Shown piece by piece: positions 1-7,451 of a stretch of DNA of 13,686 nucleotides; position 1 is the first letter of the stretch; each line of letters starts with the position of its first letter. Location of the stretch: NCBI GenBank assembly GCA_034189125.1, contig JAXHVB010000084.1, positions 1 through 13,686 on the forward strand, read 5' to 3'. The DNA comes from UBA5862 sp002408105 (GTDB lineage Bacteria > Pseudomonadota > Gammaproteobacteria > Pseudomonadales > UBA5862). The notes beneath the pieces were generated by a model. The model had not been told where the DNA came from. It searched no databases and saw only the letters and a list, made by a program, of their open reading frames with translations. A program made the translations under genes and the position numbers.

Positions 1-62
1 CTCATGGGTGCCTTTTTGTATTCAGATGTTGCGGTATTTATCGTCGGGTGGTGTCGCGTCGT

Positions 63-773
63 TCAGAGCGGGCCTGTGACCCGCACCCGTCGGCTGCCGG
101 GGGTGGCTGCAGGGCCACGGGCCTTGCGCCGCAGATCAATCTGCCGGTCGATGGAGTTCTTCAGTGCCACCAACAGGCCCAAGCCGATAAATGCCCCCGG
201 TGGCAACACCGCGAGCAAGAAACCCCGGTAGTTGTCGACCAGTGTGATTTGCCAATGCGCAGTGCCCGGCACCAACAGTTCCATGTTAGCAAATAGCGTG
301 CCTTGGCCCAGGGCTTCCCGCAAGGCGCCAAGCACGATCAGAACCGCCGCGAAGCCGCTACCCATTGCCAGGCCATCTGCAGCCGATGCCCACACGCCGT
401 GCTTGCTCGCGAAAGCATCTGCCCGCCCGAGAATGGCGCAGTTGGTGACAATCAGCGGGATGAAGATCCCCAGGATTTGGTATAGCGCGTACGCATAGGC
501 CTGCATCAACAACTCTGCGCAGGTGGTGAACCCTGCAATCACCAGCACAAACACGGGCAGCCGGATGGCGTCGGGCACCTGGTTGCGCGCCAGGGATACC
601 GTGATGTTGGAGCCGACCAGTACCAGCAGTGTGGCAAGTCCCAAGCCCAGCGCATTGACCACGGAGCCGGACACCGCAAGCAGCGGACAGAGCCCCAGCA
701 ATTGGGCGAGCGCCGGGTTTTTGTCCCAGAGCCCGGTGCGGGCAATGGTTTTAAAGTCGATGGGTTCAGTCAT
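63..773 (-). CDS. rsxE: Electron transport complex subunit RsxE/RnfE
   Basis: Integral membrane subunit of the Rnf/Rsx ferredoxin:NAD oxidoreductase, 236 residues; E. coli RsxE is about the same length. Six hydrophobic segments are visible. The motifs LGLCPLLAV and LIVTNCAILGRA carry C29 and C112. In the family these two cysteines, with the matching pair in RsxA, hold an Fe-S cluster inside the membrane. YRGFLLAVLPPGAFIGLGL near the C-terminus is also typical. I chose the ATG at 773 over the GTG at 776 because GAAGG lies 6 bases before it and the rsxG stop overlaps it as TGATG. The GTG would give a 4-base overlap but sits too close to that ribosome site. It is the last gene of the operon, and the tail after about residue 215 is Arg-rich and variable. 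Identity is very secure; only the start is open by one codon. Confidence 0.96.
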   Translation of the reverse strand: MTEPIDFKTIARTGLWDKNPALAQLLGLCPLLAVSGSVVNALGLGLATLLVLVGSNITVSLARNQVPDAIRLPVFVLVIAGFTTCAELLMQAYAYALYQILGIFIPLIVTNCAILGRADAFASKHGVWASAADGLAMGSGFAAVLIVLGALREALGQGTLFANMELLVPGTAHWQITLVDNYRGFLLAVLPPGAFIGLGLLVALKNSIDRQIDLRRKARGPAATPGSRRVRVTGPL

Positions 774-1405
774 CACGGGCCTTCGCTTGGGTCGGGGGAC
801 AGCAGTTCGTCCCGGTGGTCAGCAAAGTACTCTAGCGCTGCCCGGACTGCCGCCACCACTGCCCGTGGAGTGATGGTGGCGCCGGTGAGTTGATCGAAGA
901 CCCCGCCATCCTTGCGCACGCGCCATCCTGCCGGTGGCGGGTTGTTCAGCGAGCGGGCGTCGAAGCCGCGGAGCCAGTCGGATTTTCGCGCTTCGATGGC
1001 GTCGCCGAGTCCAGGTGTTTCCTGGTGCTCAAGGACCTGCACTCCGACGAGTGTGCCGGCTGCATCCAAGCCCACGAGCAACTCGATGCGGCCGTTGTAA
1101 CCGGCCGTCGTGACCGCCGGCAGGATGATGCCAACCGTGCGACCGCCGCGAATGGCGCGAAACCCCTGCAGCGGCGCACCGAGCGGGTTAATGCGTGTGT
1201 CCCGTACGGTAAACGCGGCTTCGCGCAGTGGTAGATCCAGGCCCTCGGTGGGCGCGAGTCCGCTCAGCACCTGCTCCTGCTGGTGCCGTTTTTGCTCGGC
1301 AATTCGCGCCTTGGTGCCCAGAAACGTGACGGAAACGCCTGCGGCAATGGCCGCAGCGAACACAGTAAGGACGAGGGCATTGCGTGACACGGCGGGAGAG
1401 ATCAC
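773..1405 (-). CDS. rsxG: Electron transport complex subunit RsxG/RnfG, flavoprotein
   Basis: FMN-carrying subunit, 210 residues (E. coli about 206). An N-terminal membrane anchor (about residues 9-29) is followed by a periplasmic FMN-binding domain. The flavinylation motif LTGATIT is at 173-179, so T177 is the expected phosphoester-linked FMN threonine, attached in this family by ApbE (not in this window). EHQETPGLGDAIE (126-138) and DGGVFDQLTGAT are family hallmarks. The start is GTG at 1405, with GGGGAGG in the end of rsxD about 9 bases upstream and a 3-base gap after the rsxD stop. The stop overlaps the rsxE start. It passes electrons between RsxD and the rest of the membrane core. Function is by family; motifs are seen directly. 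Confidence 0.96.
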   Translation of the reverse strand: MISPAVSRNALVLTVFAAAIAAGVSVTFLGTKARIAEQKRHQQEQVLSGLAPTEGLDLPLREAAFTVRDTRINPLGAPLQGFRAIRGGRTVGIILPAVTTAGYNGRIELLVGLDAAGTLVGVQVLEHQETPGLGDAIEARKSDWLRGFDARSLNNPPPAGWRVRKDGGVFDQLTGATITPRAVVAAVRAALEYFADHRDELLSPDPSEGP

Positions 1406-1408
1406 GGC

Positions 1409-2440
1409 TCAAGGCCTCCCCTGGCCGGCACCGGTGCCAGGGTGTCCGTAGGTGCGTGGCGGTGTGTAGTGGTCGATGAGCGGGGCGGCAAAGTTCATGA
1501 GCAAGACAGCAAATGCAATGCCGTCGGGGTACCCCCCCCAGGCCCGAATGACGTAGGCCAGGACTCCGACCCCTGTGCTGTAGACCAGCCGGCCGAGCGG
1601 TGTGGTTGAGGCGGTGACCGGGTCGGTCACAATGAAAAAGGCGGCAAGCATGGTGCCCCCGGAGGTCAGGTGCATGAGCGGCGCGCCTCGGGTGTCCGAT
1701 CCGCTGCCACCCCAAAAAAGAAGCGCCATGGCGGCGAGCCCGAACAGCATGCCTGCCGGCAGCCGCCAATCGATGACACGCAAGTACAGCAGAACCAGTC
1801 CGCCCAATAGAAAAGCACCGTTGACCCACTCCCAACCCGAGCCCCCCCATGCGCCGAAGGACGGGTCTTGTGCATACAGCTCAGTGGCGGTCAGTCCGCT
1901 GTTGTGCTTGAGGGCGTCCAGTGCGGTGGCGGCGGTGATGCCATCGAGGTTGCCGGGCAGCCACTGCGTCGCGAGTGCGTCCAGCGGGCTGGGCGCCTGG
2001 GTGTGCGCAGGCAGCCATCCAGACATCTCGAGGGGAAACGAGATGAGCAGCACCACGTAGCCGACCATCGCTGGGTTGAAGGGGTTTTGGCCAAGCCCAC
2101 CGTACAGGTGCTTGGCGATGCCGATGGAGAAGGCTGCACCGATGCCCACCATCCACCACGGACTGGTGGGTGGGACCGCCAGGCCGAGCAGGGTCCCGGT
2201 CACCAGCGCGCTGCCATCCAGCAATTGCGTGCGAATCGGTCGACCACGCAGCCGCAGCACCAACGCCTCGGTTGCCAGTGCGACGGCCACTGCCCAGGCA
2301 ACGTTGAATGCCACGCCCCAGCCGAAGAAGTGCACCATGGCGACGAGCCCGGGGAGGGTCGCTGCCGCGACCGTTCCCATCATGCGCGCGGTGCTGCCCT
2401 GGGCACCGGTGTGGGGGGAGGATTCCTGAATCAACAACAC
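1409..2440 (-). CDS. rsxD: Electron transport complex subunit RsxD/RnfD, flavoprotein
   Basis: Polytopic membrane subunit with covalent FMN, 343 residues (E. coli about 352). Recognisable blocks are FFGWGVAFN, the long conserved run starting GGLGQNPFNPAMVGYVVLL (114-132), TDPVTASTT and WGGYPDGIAFAVLL. The flavin site is DGITAATALDALK (166-178) with T172 as acceptor; it lines up with DGISQATPLDTFK of E. coli, so the lack of a literal SGAT motif is normal for this group. The start is most likely GTG at 2440, 2 bases after the rsxC stop. However, the only Shine-Dalgarno-like string (GAAGG) runs into that codon, so one of the following TTG codons (2437, 2434) is possible. A run of eight G (coding strand) encodes WGGY near the C-terminus. 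Identity is secure; the exact start is not. Confidence 0.95.
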   Translation of the reverse strand: MLLIQESSPHTGAQGSTARMMGTVAAATLPGLVAMVHFFGWGVAFNVAWAVAVALATEALVLRLRGRPIRTQLLDGSALVTGTLLGLAVPPTSPWWMVGIGAAFSIGIAKHLYGGLGQNPFNPAMVGYVVLLISFPLEMSGWLPAHTQAPSPLDALATQWLPGNLDGITAATALDALKHNSGLTATELYAQDPSFGAWGGSGWEWVNGAFLLGGLVLLYLRVIDWRLPAGMLFGLAAMALLFWGGSGSDTRGAPLMHLTSGGTMLAAFFIVTDPVTASTTPLGRLVYSTGVGVLAYVIRAWGGYPDGIAFAVLLMNFAAPLIDHYTPPRTYGHPGTGAGQGRP

Positions 2441-2442
2441 CT

Positions 2443-4041
2443 TCAGTCGCCCTGGTCCGCGGGTCCCAGGTCCGCCGACCGGCGTCCCCGTCGACGCTCC
2501 ACAGCGGCTTGGATCGCTGCTTTTCGTGGATCCTCCACCGGTTGTGCCGCGTCCGGCCGCGGGGCTTCTGTCGCCGGAGCCTGCTTCGCCTTGGTGGCGG
2601 CGCGCGCAATGCGGCGAGCGGCCTTGTCTGCAGCCTGCTGTGCGAGCCGGGCCTCGCGGTGCTGAAACCGCTCTTTGGCGCGTTCCGACTGCACGCGATC
2701 CCGCTCCTTGTCACGGATTTCTCCCTTGGCGGCCCGGTAGTGCTGTACCAAGGGAATGTGGCTGGGGCAGACGTACGCGCAGGCGCCACATTCAATGCAG
2801 TCCATGAGGTTGAGCGCCGTTGCCTTGGTGTACTCCTTGGCACGGGCGTGCCAGTAGAGCTGCTGGGGAAGCAGCCGCATTGGGCACACCTGCGCGCACT
2901 TGCCGCAGCGAATGCAAGGCGCTGGAGGAGGTGCGCTGGGCAGTTCCGACGCCGTTGCTGCAATCAGGCAGTTGGTGGTCTTGACCACTGGAATGGCGAG
3001 GTCCGTTAGGGCAAACCCCATCATGGGGCCACCCATGATGAGGCGGTCCAGTGCGTCCGGTTGCAGCTCGGCTGCCGCCAACAGGGCGCCGATTGGAGTT
3101 CCCAGGCGCACCTCAAGGTTCCCAGGGCAGGACAGCGCTTCGCCAGTCAGGGTCGTGATGCGCGAAATGAGCGGCCGGTCTTCGGTCACCGCGCGGTAAA
3201 TGGCCTCGCAGGTACCGACATTTTGCACCAGGATCCCAAGCTGTGCCGGGAGTTTGCCGTTGGGGACTTCCTCACCAGTGAGCATTTCGATCAGCTGCTT
3301 CTCACCCCCTGAGGGGTAAATGGTCGGGAAGCTGACGACCTCCATGGAGATGGGCTGGGTGTCGGACACCTGATCTGTGGCCTGTCGGATCGCTTGCAAG
3401 GCCCTGGGTTTGTTGTCTTCCACGCCAATGAGTACGCGTTGGGGGTTGAGCAGACGCATCAGAATCGCAACCCCGCTCAGGATCGAGGCCGCCCGCTCAC
3501 GCATCAGCGCGTCGTCCGCGGTGATGTAGGGCTCACATTCCGTGCCGTTGATGATCAGCGTGCGGATGGTCTCATCTGCGGGCAGGCTCAATTTGATTGC
3601 CGCCGGAAAGCCAGCGCCGCCGAGGCCGACGATTCCAGCGTCGCGGATTCGATTCAACAGCTGTTCCGGGGCGGCAGCCAGAGGGTCCTCAATTGGAGCG
3701 CGTGCGCGCCATTGGTCGCGCCCATCCGCGGCCAACTCGATGCAGGTGTCGCTCATTCCGGAGGGGTGGGCAATCGGGTGGGGGGCGATGGCCACCACGG
3801 TACCCGAGGTTGGCGCGTGGAGGTTGGCGCTGATGGGGCCCGCGGCCTTGGCCAGCAGGTCGCCCTTCAATACTTTGTCGCCGGCTGCGACACAGGGCTT
3901 GGCGGGCGCCCCCTGGTGTTGGCGCAGCGACAATTGATAGTGCTCAACCAGAGGTGCCGGGGCGATGGGGCGGCGCACTGAATGGGTCTTGCGCTCTTGG
4001 GGGTGAACGCCCCCGCGCAGTGGCCAGGTTGTGGCGTTCAT
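2443..4041 (-). CDS. rsxC: Electron transport complex subunit RsxC/RnfC
   Basis: Peripheral cytoplasmic subunit, 532 residues, expected to hold the NADH/FMN site and two [4Fe-4S] clusters. The N-terminal part has GGVHPQERK and HAPTSGTVVAIAPH. The nucleotide/flavin region has GLGGAGFPAAIKL (139-151), NGTECEPYITAD and YPSGGEKQL. Cluster 1 cysteines are 376, 379, 382 and 386 (CIRCGKCAQVCP); cluster 2 are 415, 418, 421 and 425 (CIECGACAYVCP). From about 440 the chain is a charged Ala/Arg/Lys helix tail, much shorter than in E. coli (740 residues), and it contains one copy of the DPRKAA repeat unit (504-509) that E. coli has in several copies. ATG at 4041 overlaps the rsxB stop as ATGA, with AGGG 9 bases upstream. 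Confidence 0.97.
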   Translation of the reverse strand: MNATTWPLRGGVHPQERKTHSVRRPIAPAPLVEHYQLSLRQHQGAPAKPCVAAGDKVLKGDLLAKAAGPISANLHAPTSGTVVAIAPHPIAHPSGMSDTCIELAADGRDQWRARAPIEDPLAAAPEQLLNRIRDAGIVGLGGAGFPAAIKLSLPADETIRTLIINGTECEPYITADDALMRERAASILSGVAILMRLLNPQRVLIGVEDNKPRALQAIRQATDQVSDTQPISMEVVSFPTIYPSGGEKQLIEMLTGEEVPNGKLPAQLGILVQNVGTCEAIYRAVTEDRPLISRITTLTGEALSCPGNLEVRLGTPIGALLAAAELQPDALDRLIMGGPMMGFALTDLAIPVVKTTNCLIAATASELPSAPPPAPCIRCGKCAQVCPMRLLPQQLYWHARAKEYTKATALNLMDCIECGACAYVCPSHIPLVQHYRAAKGEIRDKERDRVQSERAKERFQHREARLAQQAADKAARRIARAATKAKQAPATEAPRPDAAQPVEDPRKAAIQAAVERRRGRRSADLGPADQGD

Positions 4042-4631
4042 GCTGCAGCACCCTGGTGGCGGTGCGGCTGGCGGTCGCTGGTCAGCAGTTGCTCATGGGC
4101 CTGTGGCTGTGGCCAGTGCCAGCCTTCGATGCCACGGTCGACGGGAAGCATGTCGATGCAGTCCACGGGGCAAGGTTCGACGCAGAGGTCGCAGCCGGTG
4201 CACTCGGCCGCGATGACCGTATGCATCATTTTTGCCGCACCCAGGATGGCATCGACCGGGCAGGCCTGGATGCATTTGGTGCAGCCGATGCATTCGGCCT
4301 CTCGGATGAACGCAACGGTTTTGGCGGTCTCCTCGCCGTGCTCGGCATCCAGGGGCAGCGGCTCGCGGCCCAGCAGGTCAGCCAATTCCTGAATGGTCGC
4401 CTCGCCTCCTGGCGGGCACTTGTTGAGGTCCTCGCCGGCGGCGATGGCCTCGGCGTAGGGGCGGCATCCGGGGTGTCCGCATTGCCCGCACTGGGTCTGC
4501 GGAAGCAGCGCGTTGATCCGCTCGACGATGGGGTCCCCCTCGACCCGAAACCGCACCGAAGCAAACCCGAGAACCCCGCCGAACACAATGCCCATGCCGG
4601 CAAGCGATAGCAATGCGTACAGAAGCGTCAT
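4038..4631 (-). CDS. rsxB: Electron transport complex subunit RsxB/RnfB, ferredoxin-type
   Basis: Fe-S electron entry subunit, 197 residues (E. coli 192). It has one N-terminal membrane anchor (about 4-25). The first cluster site is CGQCGHPGC (C48, C51, C56) plus C72 in KCPPGGEA. A two-cluster ferredoxin domain follows: C114, C117, C120, C124 (CIGCTKCIQACP) and C144, C147, C150, C154 (CTGCDLCVEPCP). It accepts electrons from, or donates them to, soluble ferredoxin and relays them to the other subunits at the inner face of the membrane. ATG at 4631 lies 3 bases after the rsxA stop, with no good ribosome site of its own, so translation is probably coupled to rsxA. The stop overlaps the rsxC start. 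All cluster ligands are intact. Confidence 0.97.
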   Translation of the reverse strand: MTLLYALLSLAGMGIVFGGVLGFASVRFRVEGDPIVERINALLPQTQCGQCGHPGCRPYAEAIAAGEDLNKCPPGGEATIQELADLLGREPLPLDAEHGEETAKTVAFIREAECIGCTKCIQACPVDAILGAAKMMHTVIAAECTGCDLCVEPCPVDCIDMLPVDRGIEGWHWPQPQAHEQLLTSDRQPHRHQGAAA

Positions 4632-4634
4632 GGG

Positions 4635-5216
4635 CTACAGCTGCACCAGTCCGGAAAACCCCATGAATGCAAGGGACATAAGGCCTGCGGTGACCAGGCC
4701 AACGGCGGACCCGGCAAAGGGTTGGGGCACGTCGGCCGCCTGAATGCGTTCCCGCATGGCGGCAAAAAGCACCAGCACCAGTGAAAAACCTGCTGCTGCG
4801 CCAAAGCCGTACAGAATTGACTCAAGCAGGTTGTTTTGTTTGTTGATGTTGAGAAGGGCCACACCCAGTACAGCGCAGTTGGTGGTGATCAGTGGCAGAA
4901 AAATTCCCAGCACCCGGTACAGAACAGGGCTGGTCTTGCGCACCACCATTTCGGTGAACTGGACCACCACGGCGATCACCAGGATGAAACTGATGGTACG
5001 CAGGTACTCCAGACCCAGCGGCACCAGCAGGTACTGGTGGGTGAGGTAACTGCAGAGTGCCGAAAGCGTCAGTACGAACGTGGTGGCCATCGACATGCCG
5101 ATGGCGGTTTCAAGCTTGCCGGATACGCCCATGAAGGGGCACAAGCCCAAAAACTGCACGAGCACGAAATTGTTGACCAGGATGGCGCTCACCAGAATGA
5201 GCAGCAAATCGCTCAT
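4635..5216 (-). CDS. rsxA: Electron transport complex subunit RsxA/RnfA
   Basis: Polytopic membrane subunit, 193 residues, the same length as E. coli RsxA, with six hydrophobic segments. It is the paralogue and partner of RsxE. LGLCPFMGVSGKLETA carries C26 and ITTNCAVLGVAL carries C114, the two cysteines expected to share an intramembrane Fe-S cluster with the RsxE pair. LYRVLGIFLPLITTNC and the ending FMGFSGLVQL are typical. It is the first gene of the rsx block. ATG at 5216 has a weak G-rich ribosome site (GCGGGGG) about 6 bases upstream, and a small 5-bp hairpin lies 14-27 bases upstream. metG ends 78 bases before on the same strand. Confidence 0.97.
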   Translation of the reverse strand: MSDLLLILVSAILVNNFVLVQFLGLCPFMGVSGKLETAIGMSMATTFVLTLSALCSYLTHQYLLVPLGLEYLRTISFILVIAVVVQFTEMVVRKTSPVLYRVLGIFLPLITTNCAVLGVALLNINKQNNLLESILYGFGAAAGFSLVLVLFAAMRERIQAADVPQPFAGSAVGLVTAGLMSLAFMGFSGLVQL

Positions 5217-5229
5217 GAAGCCCCCGCTC

Positions 5230-5243
5230 TGGCCTGCTGGCCA
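5230..5243 (-). other. Small hairpin in the metG-rsxA gap
   Basis: TGGCC and GGCCA form a 5-bp stem with a 4-base loop, 14-27 bases before the rsxA ATG. No T run follows on the minus strand, so it is not an intrinsic terminator. It could slow or gate rsxA translation in a metG-rsx transcript, but a short GC stem can arise by chance here. Confidence 0.25.
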
Positions 5244-5294
5244 TTGTCTGGTCCACCCGCGGCGGTTTTAACTGGACTGTGCAAGCCCATGGTT

Positions 5295-7322
5295 TCAGCG
5301 CACGCGCATACCAGGCTCGGCCCCGGAGTCCGGGGACAGCAAGAAAATGTCGCAACCACCGGGCCCTGCGGCAAGCACCATCCCTTCGGACACCCCAAAC
5401 CGCATTTTACGGGGTGCAAGGTTGGCCACCACAACCGTGAGCCGGCCAATCAGCTGGTCGGGGGTGTACGCGGCCTTGATTCCTGCAAATACGGTGCGTT
5501 CGCCCCCACCCAGATCGAGTCGCAGCCGCAGGAGCTTGTCCGCCTCCGGAATCTCGGTGGCATCGAGGATGCGCGCAACCCGAAGGTCGATTTTGGCAAA
5601 ATCGCTGATTTGGATCTCGGGCTCGATTGGGTCCAGATCCGGTGCTGGCGCGGGCGTACGTGCAGGTGCATGCGCATCGGGCGGTGGCGTCACAAGCTGG
5701 TCCAGCGCCGCCGGTTCGATGCGCGTCATCAGGGTGCTGAACGGGTTGATCTGGTGATCGAGCAATGGGCTCTGGAGGTGCGCCCAATCCAGTGGGCTGC
5801 AGTTCAGAAAGGCCTCGGAGCGCGCAGCGAGTTGCGGCACCACGGGCTTGAGGTAGGTGACGAGCAGGCGGTACAGCTCAAGGCCCTGCGTACAGATGGC
5901 CTGCACTTCCAACTTCCGTTCCGGGTTTTTGATCAGAATCCATGGCTTTTCATGGTCGATGTACTGGTTGGCTGCATCGGCCAAGGTCATCACCTCGCGC
6001 ACCAGGCGGCTGTATTCGCGGTGTTCGTACCAATCGGCAATTGGGTCAGCCGAGGCGAGAAACTGGTCGAACAGTTGTGGGCGCGGCAACGCCGGTGCCA
6101 GACGGCCATCGAAGTGTTTGTGGATGAAGCCGGCGCAGCGGCTGGCAATGTTCACCAGCTTGCCGATGAGGTCACTGTTGACCCGCGCTGCGAAGTCTTC
6201 CAGGTTGAGGTCCAGGTCATCAATGCTGCCATTGAGGCGGGCAGCCAGGTAGTAGCGCAGGTATTCGGGGTCCAGGTGGTCCAGGTACTGCTTGGCAGTG
6301 ATGAAGTTGCCACGTGATTTCGACATTTTCTCGCCGTTGACGGTGACAAATCCGTGCACATGTACGGCCGTCGGTGTGCGAAATCCTGCGCCGTGCAGCA
6401 TGGCTGGCCAAAACAGGGCGTGGAAGCGAACAATGTCTTTGCCGATGAAGTGGTGCAGTTCGGCGCTGGAACCCGGGGCCCAGAAATCGTCGAAATCGAG
6501 GGCATCGCTACGATCGCACAGGTTTTGGAAACTTGCCATGTAACCGATGGGCGCATCGAGCCAGACATAAAAGTACTTGCCACTGGCCCCTGGAATCTCA
6601 AAGCCGAAATAGGGCGCGTCGCGGCTGATGTCCCACGATTCAAGGCCCTGATCCAGCAACTCGTCGAGCTTGTTGGCGACCTCTTCGCTCAGGGCACCAC
6701 CGCGGGTCCACTCCTTGAGCAGGTCAGTGAAGTCGGCGAGGCGAAAAAAGTAGTGCAGTGAGCCGCGCTCTTCGGGTGTTGCTCCGGAGATTGCACTGCG
6801 CGGGTCGATCAGCTCAGCGGGCGTGTAGGTCGCCCCGCAGCGTTCGCAGTTGTCGCCATACTGGTTCTCCGCTCCACAGCGCGGGCAGGTTCCGCGGATA
6901 AACCGGTCGGCCAGAAAGAGCCCTTTGGCAGGATCGTAGGGCTGTACGATGTTGCGTGCCTCGATGTGTCCAGCTTCTCGCAACCGGTTGAAAATCAGCT
7001 CCGAGAAATGCCGGTTCTCGACCGAGTGGGTGCTGTAGTAGTTGTCGTAACCGATGCCGAAGGCTTCGAGGTCGCGCAGGTGTTCGGTGCGAACCTGGTC
7101 AATCAATGCCTCCGGGGAAACGCCAAGCTCTTCCGCCCGCAGCATGATGGCCGTGCCATGTGCGTCATCGGCGCATACGTATACGCACCGGTTCCCGCGA
7201 AGTTGCTGAAAGCGCACCCAAATGTCCGTCTGGATGTGCTCCAGCATGTGCCCCAAATGGATCGGTCCGTTGGCGTAGGGCAGGGCGCTGGTGACCAGAA
7301 TGTTTCTTGGACTCTCGTGCAT
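5295..7322 (-). CDS. metG: Methionyl-tRNA synthetase
   Basis: Charges tRNA-Met with methionine in the cytoplasm; essential. At 675 residues it matches the long, dimeric form that carries a C-terminal tRNA-binding domain. The class I HIGH-type motif is HLGH (22-25) within ALPYANGPIHLGHMLEHIQ. The zinc knuckle is C146, C149, C159, C162 (CPRCG...CERCG), and the KMSKS loop is exact at 332-336 (GEKMSKSRGNF). KYFYVWLDAPIGYMASF is the conserved methionine/adenylate pocket region. After an Ala/Pro linker (about 550-570), an EMAPII-like OB-fold starts at ISDFAKIDLRVARIL. ATG at 7322 has GGAG about 10 bases upstream and directly precedes MHESPRNILVTSALPYANG, so the start fits the family. No terminator is visible before rsxA. 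Confidence 0.98.
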   Translation of the reverse strand: MHESPRNILVTSALPYANGPIHLGHMLEHIQTDIWVRFQQLRGNRCVYVCADDAHGTAIMLRAEELGVSPEALIDQVRTEHLRDLEAFGIGYDNYYSTHSVENRHFSELIFNRLREAGHIEARNIVQPYDPAKGLFLADRFIRGTCPRCGAENQYGDNCERCGATYTPAELIDPRSAISGATPEERGSLHYFFRLADFTDLLKEWTRGGALSEEVANKLDELLDQGLESWDISRDAPYFGFEIPGASGKYFYVWLDAPIGYMASFQNLCDRSDALDFDDFWAPGSSAELHHFIGKDIVRFHALFWPAMLHGAGFRTPTAVHVHGFVTVNGEKMSKSRGNFITAKQYLDHLDPEYLRYYLAARLNGSIDDLDLNLEDFAARVNSDLIGKLVNIASRCAGFIHKHFDGRLAPALPRPQLFDQFLASADPIADWYEHREYSRLVREVMTLADAANQYIDHEKPWILIKNPERKLEVQAICTQGLELYRLLVTYLKPVVPQLAARSEAFLNCSPLDWAHLQSPLLDHQINPFSTLMTRIEPAALDQLVTPPPDAHAPARTPAPAPDLDPIEPEIQISDFAKIDLRVARILDATEIPEADKLLRLRLDLGGGERTVFAGIKAAYTPDQLIGRLTVVVANLAPRKMRFGVSEGMVLAAGPGGCDIFLLSPDSGAEPGMRVR

Positions 7323-7359
7323 GGGGCGTGGCTCCGTGTGGTCAGCGGTGGGTCATGGC

Positions 7360-7369
7360 GCCACGTGGC
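7360..7369. promoter_or_regulatory. Perfect 10-bp palindrome, possible operator
   Basis: GCCACGTGGC is fully self-complementary. It lies 38 bases upstream of the metG start and 83 bases upstream of the kinase start. Position between divergent genes is suitable for a dimeric regulator, but no regulator can be named from the sequence and a 10-bp GC-rich palindrome is weak evidence. Confidence 0.2.
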
Positions 7370-7413
7370 TCGCCGTAGCGCGGTCCCGATCTCGAGGGGT
7401 GCCGGCCATCTTC

Positions 7414-7419
7414 TATACT
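7414..7419 (+). promoter_or_regulatory. Candidate -10 box of the kinase operon
   Basis: TATACT matches the sigma70 -10 consensus at 5 of 6 positions and stands out in GC-rich surroundings. It would start transcription near 7426, about 25 bases before the kinase ATG. No good -35 box is seen 16-18 bases upstream (CTCGAG region), so an activator or another sigma factor may be needed if it is real. Confidence 0.35.
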
Positions 7420-7451
7420 CAACATCCAAGAGAGGACAGGTACGGGCCACC

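Larger units (their letters stand above)
7323..7451. promoter_or_regulatory. Divergent intergenic region, metG and kinase operon
   Basis: These 129 bases separate the start of metG (minus strand) from the start of the kinase operon (plus strand), so promoters for both directions should lie here or inside the flanking genes. It contains a perfect 10-bp palindrome (7360-7369) and a good -10 hexamer for the plus strand (7414-7419). I could not see a convincing sigma70 pair facing metG. Confidence 0.55.

Noticed and set aside
1..5. Possible start of a further minus-strand gene (ATGAG read from position 5, AAAAAGG 5 bases upstream); nth often follows rnfE in gammaproteobacteria.
   Set aside because: Only one and two-thirds codons are visible, so neither the gene nor its identity can be supported from this window. 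Positions 6-62 show nothing else of note.
1881..2963. Minus-strand open frame (360 codons) overlapping rsxC and rsxD in another frame.
   Set aside because: Arg- and Pro-rich shadow of two conserved genes in the correct frames.
4836..6317. Long plus-strand open frame (493 codons) across rsxA and metG.
   Set aside because: Fully antisense to two well-conserved genes, no recognisable domain, composition typical of a shadow frame.
6966..7451. Upstream extension of the kinase frame into metG.
   Set aside because: The extra 162 residues have no domain, overlap the metG start region and precede the candidate -10 box; ATG 7452 is the better start.
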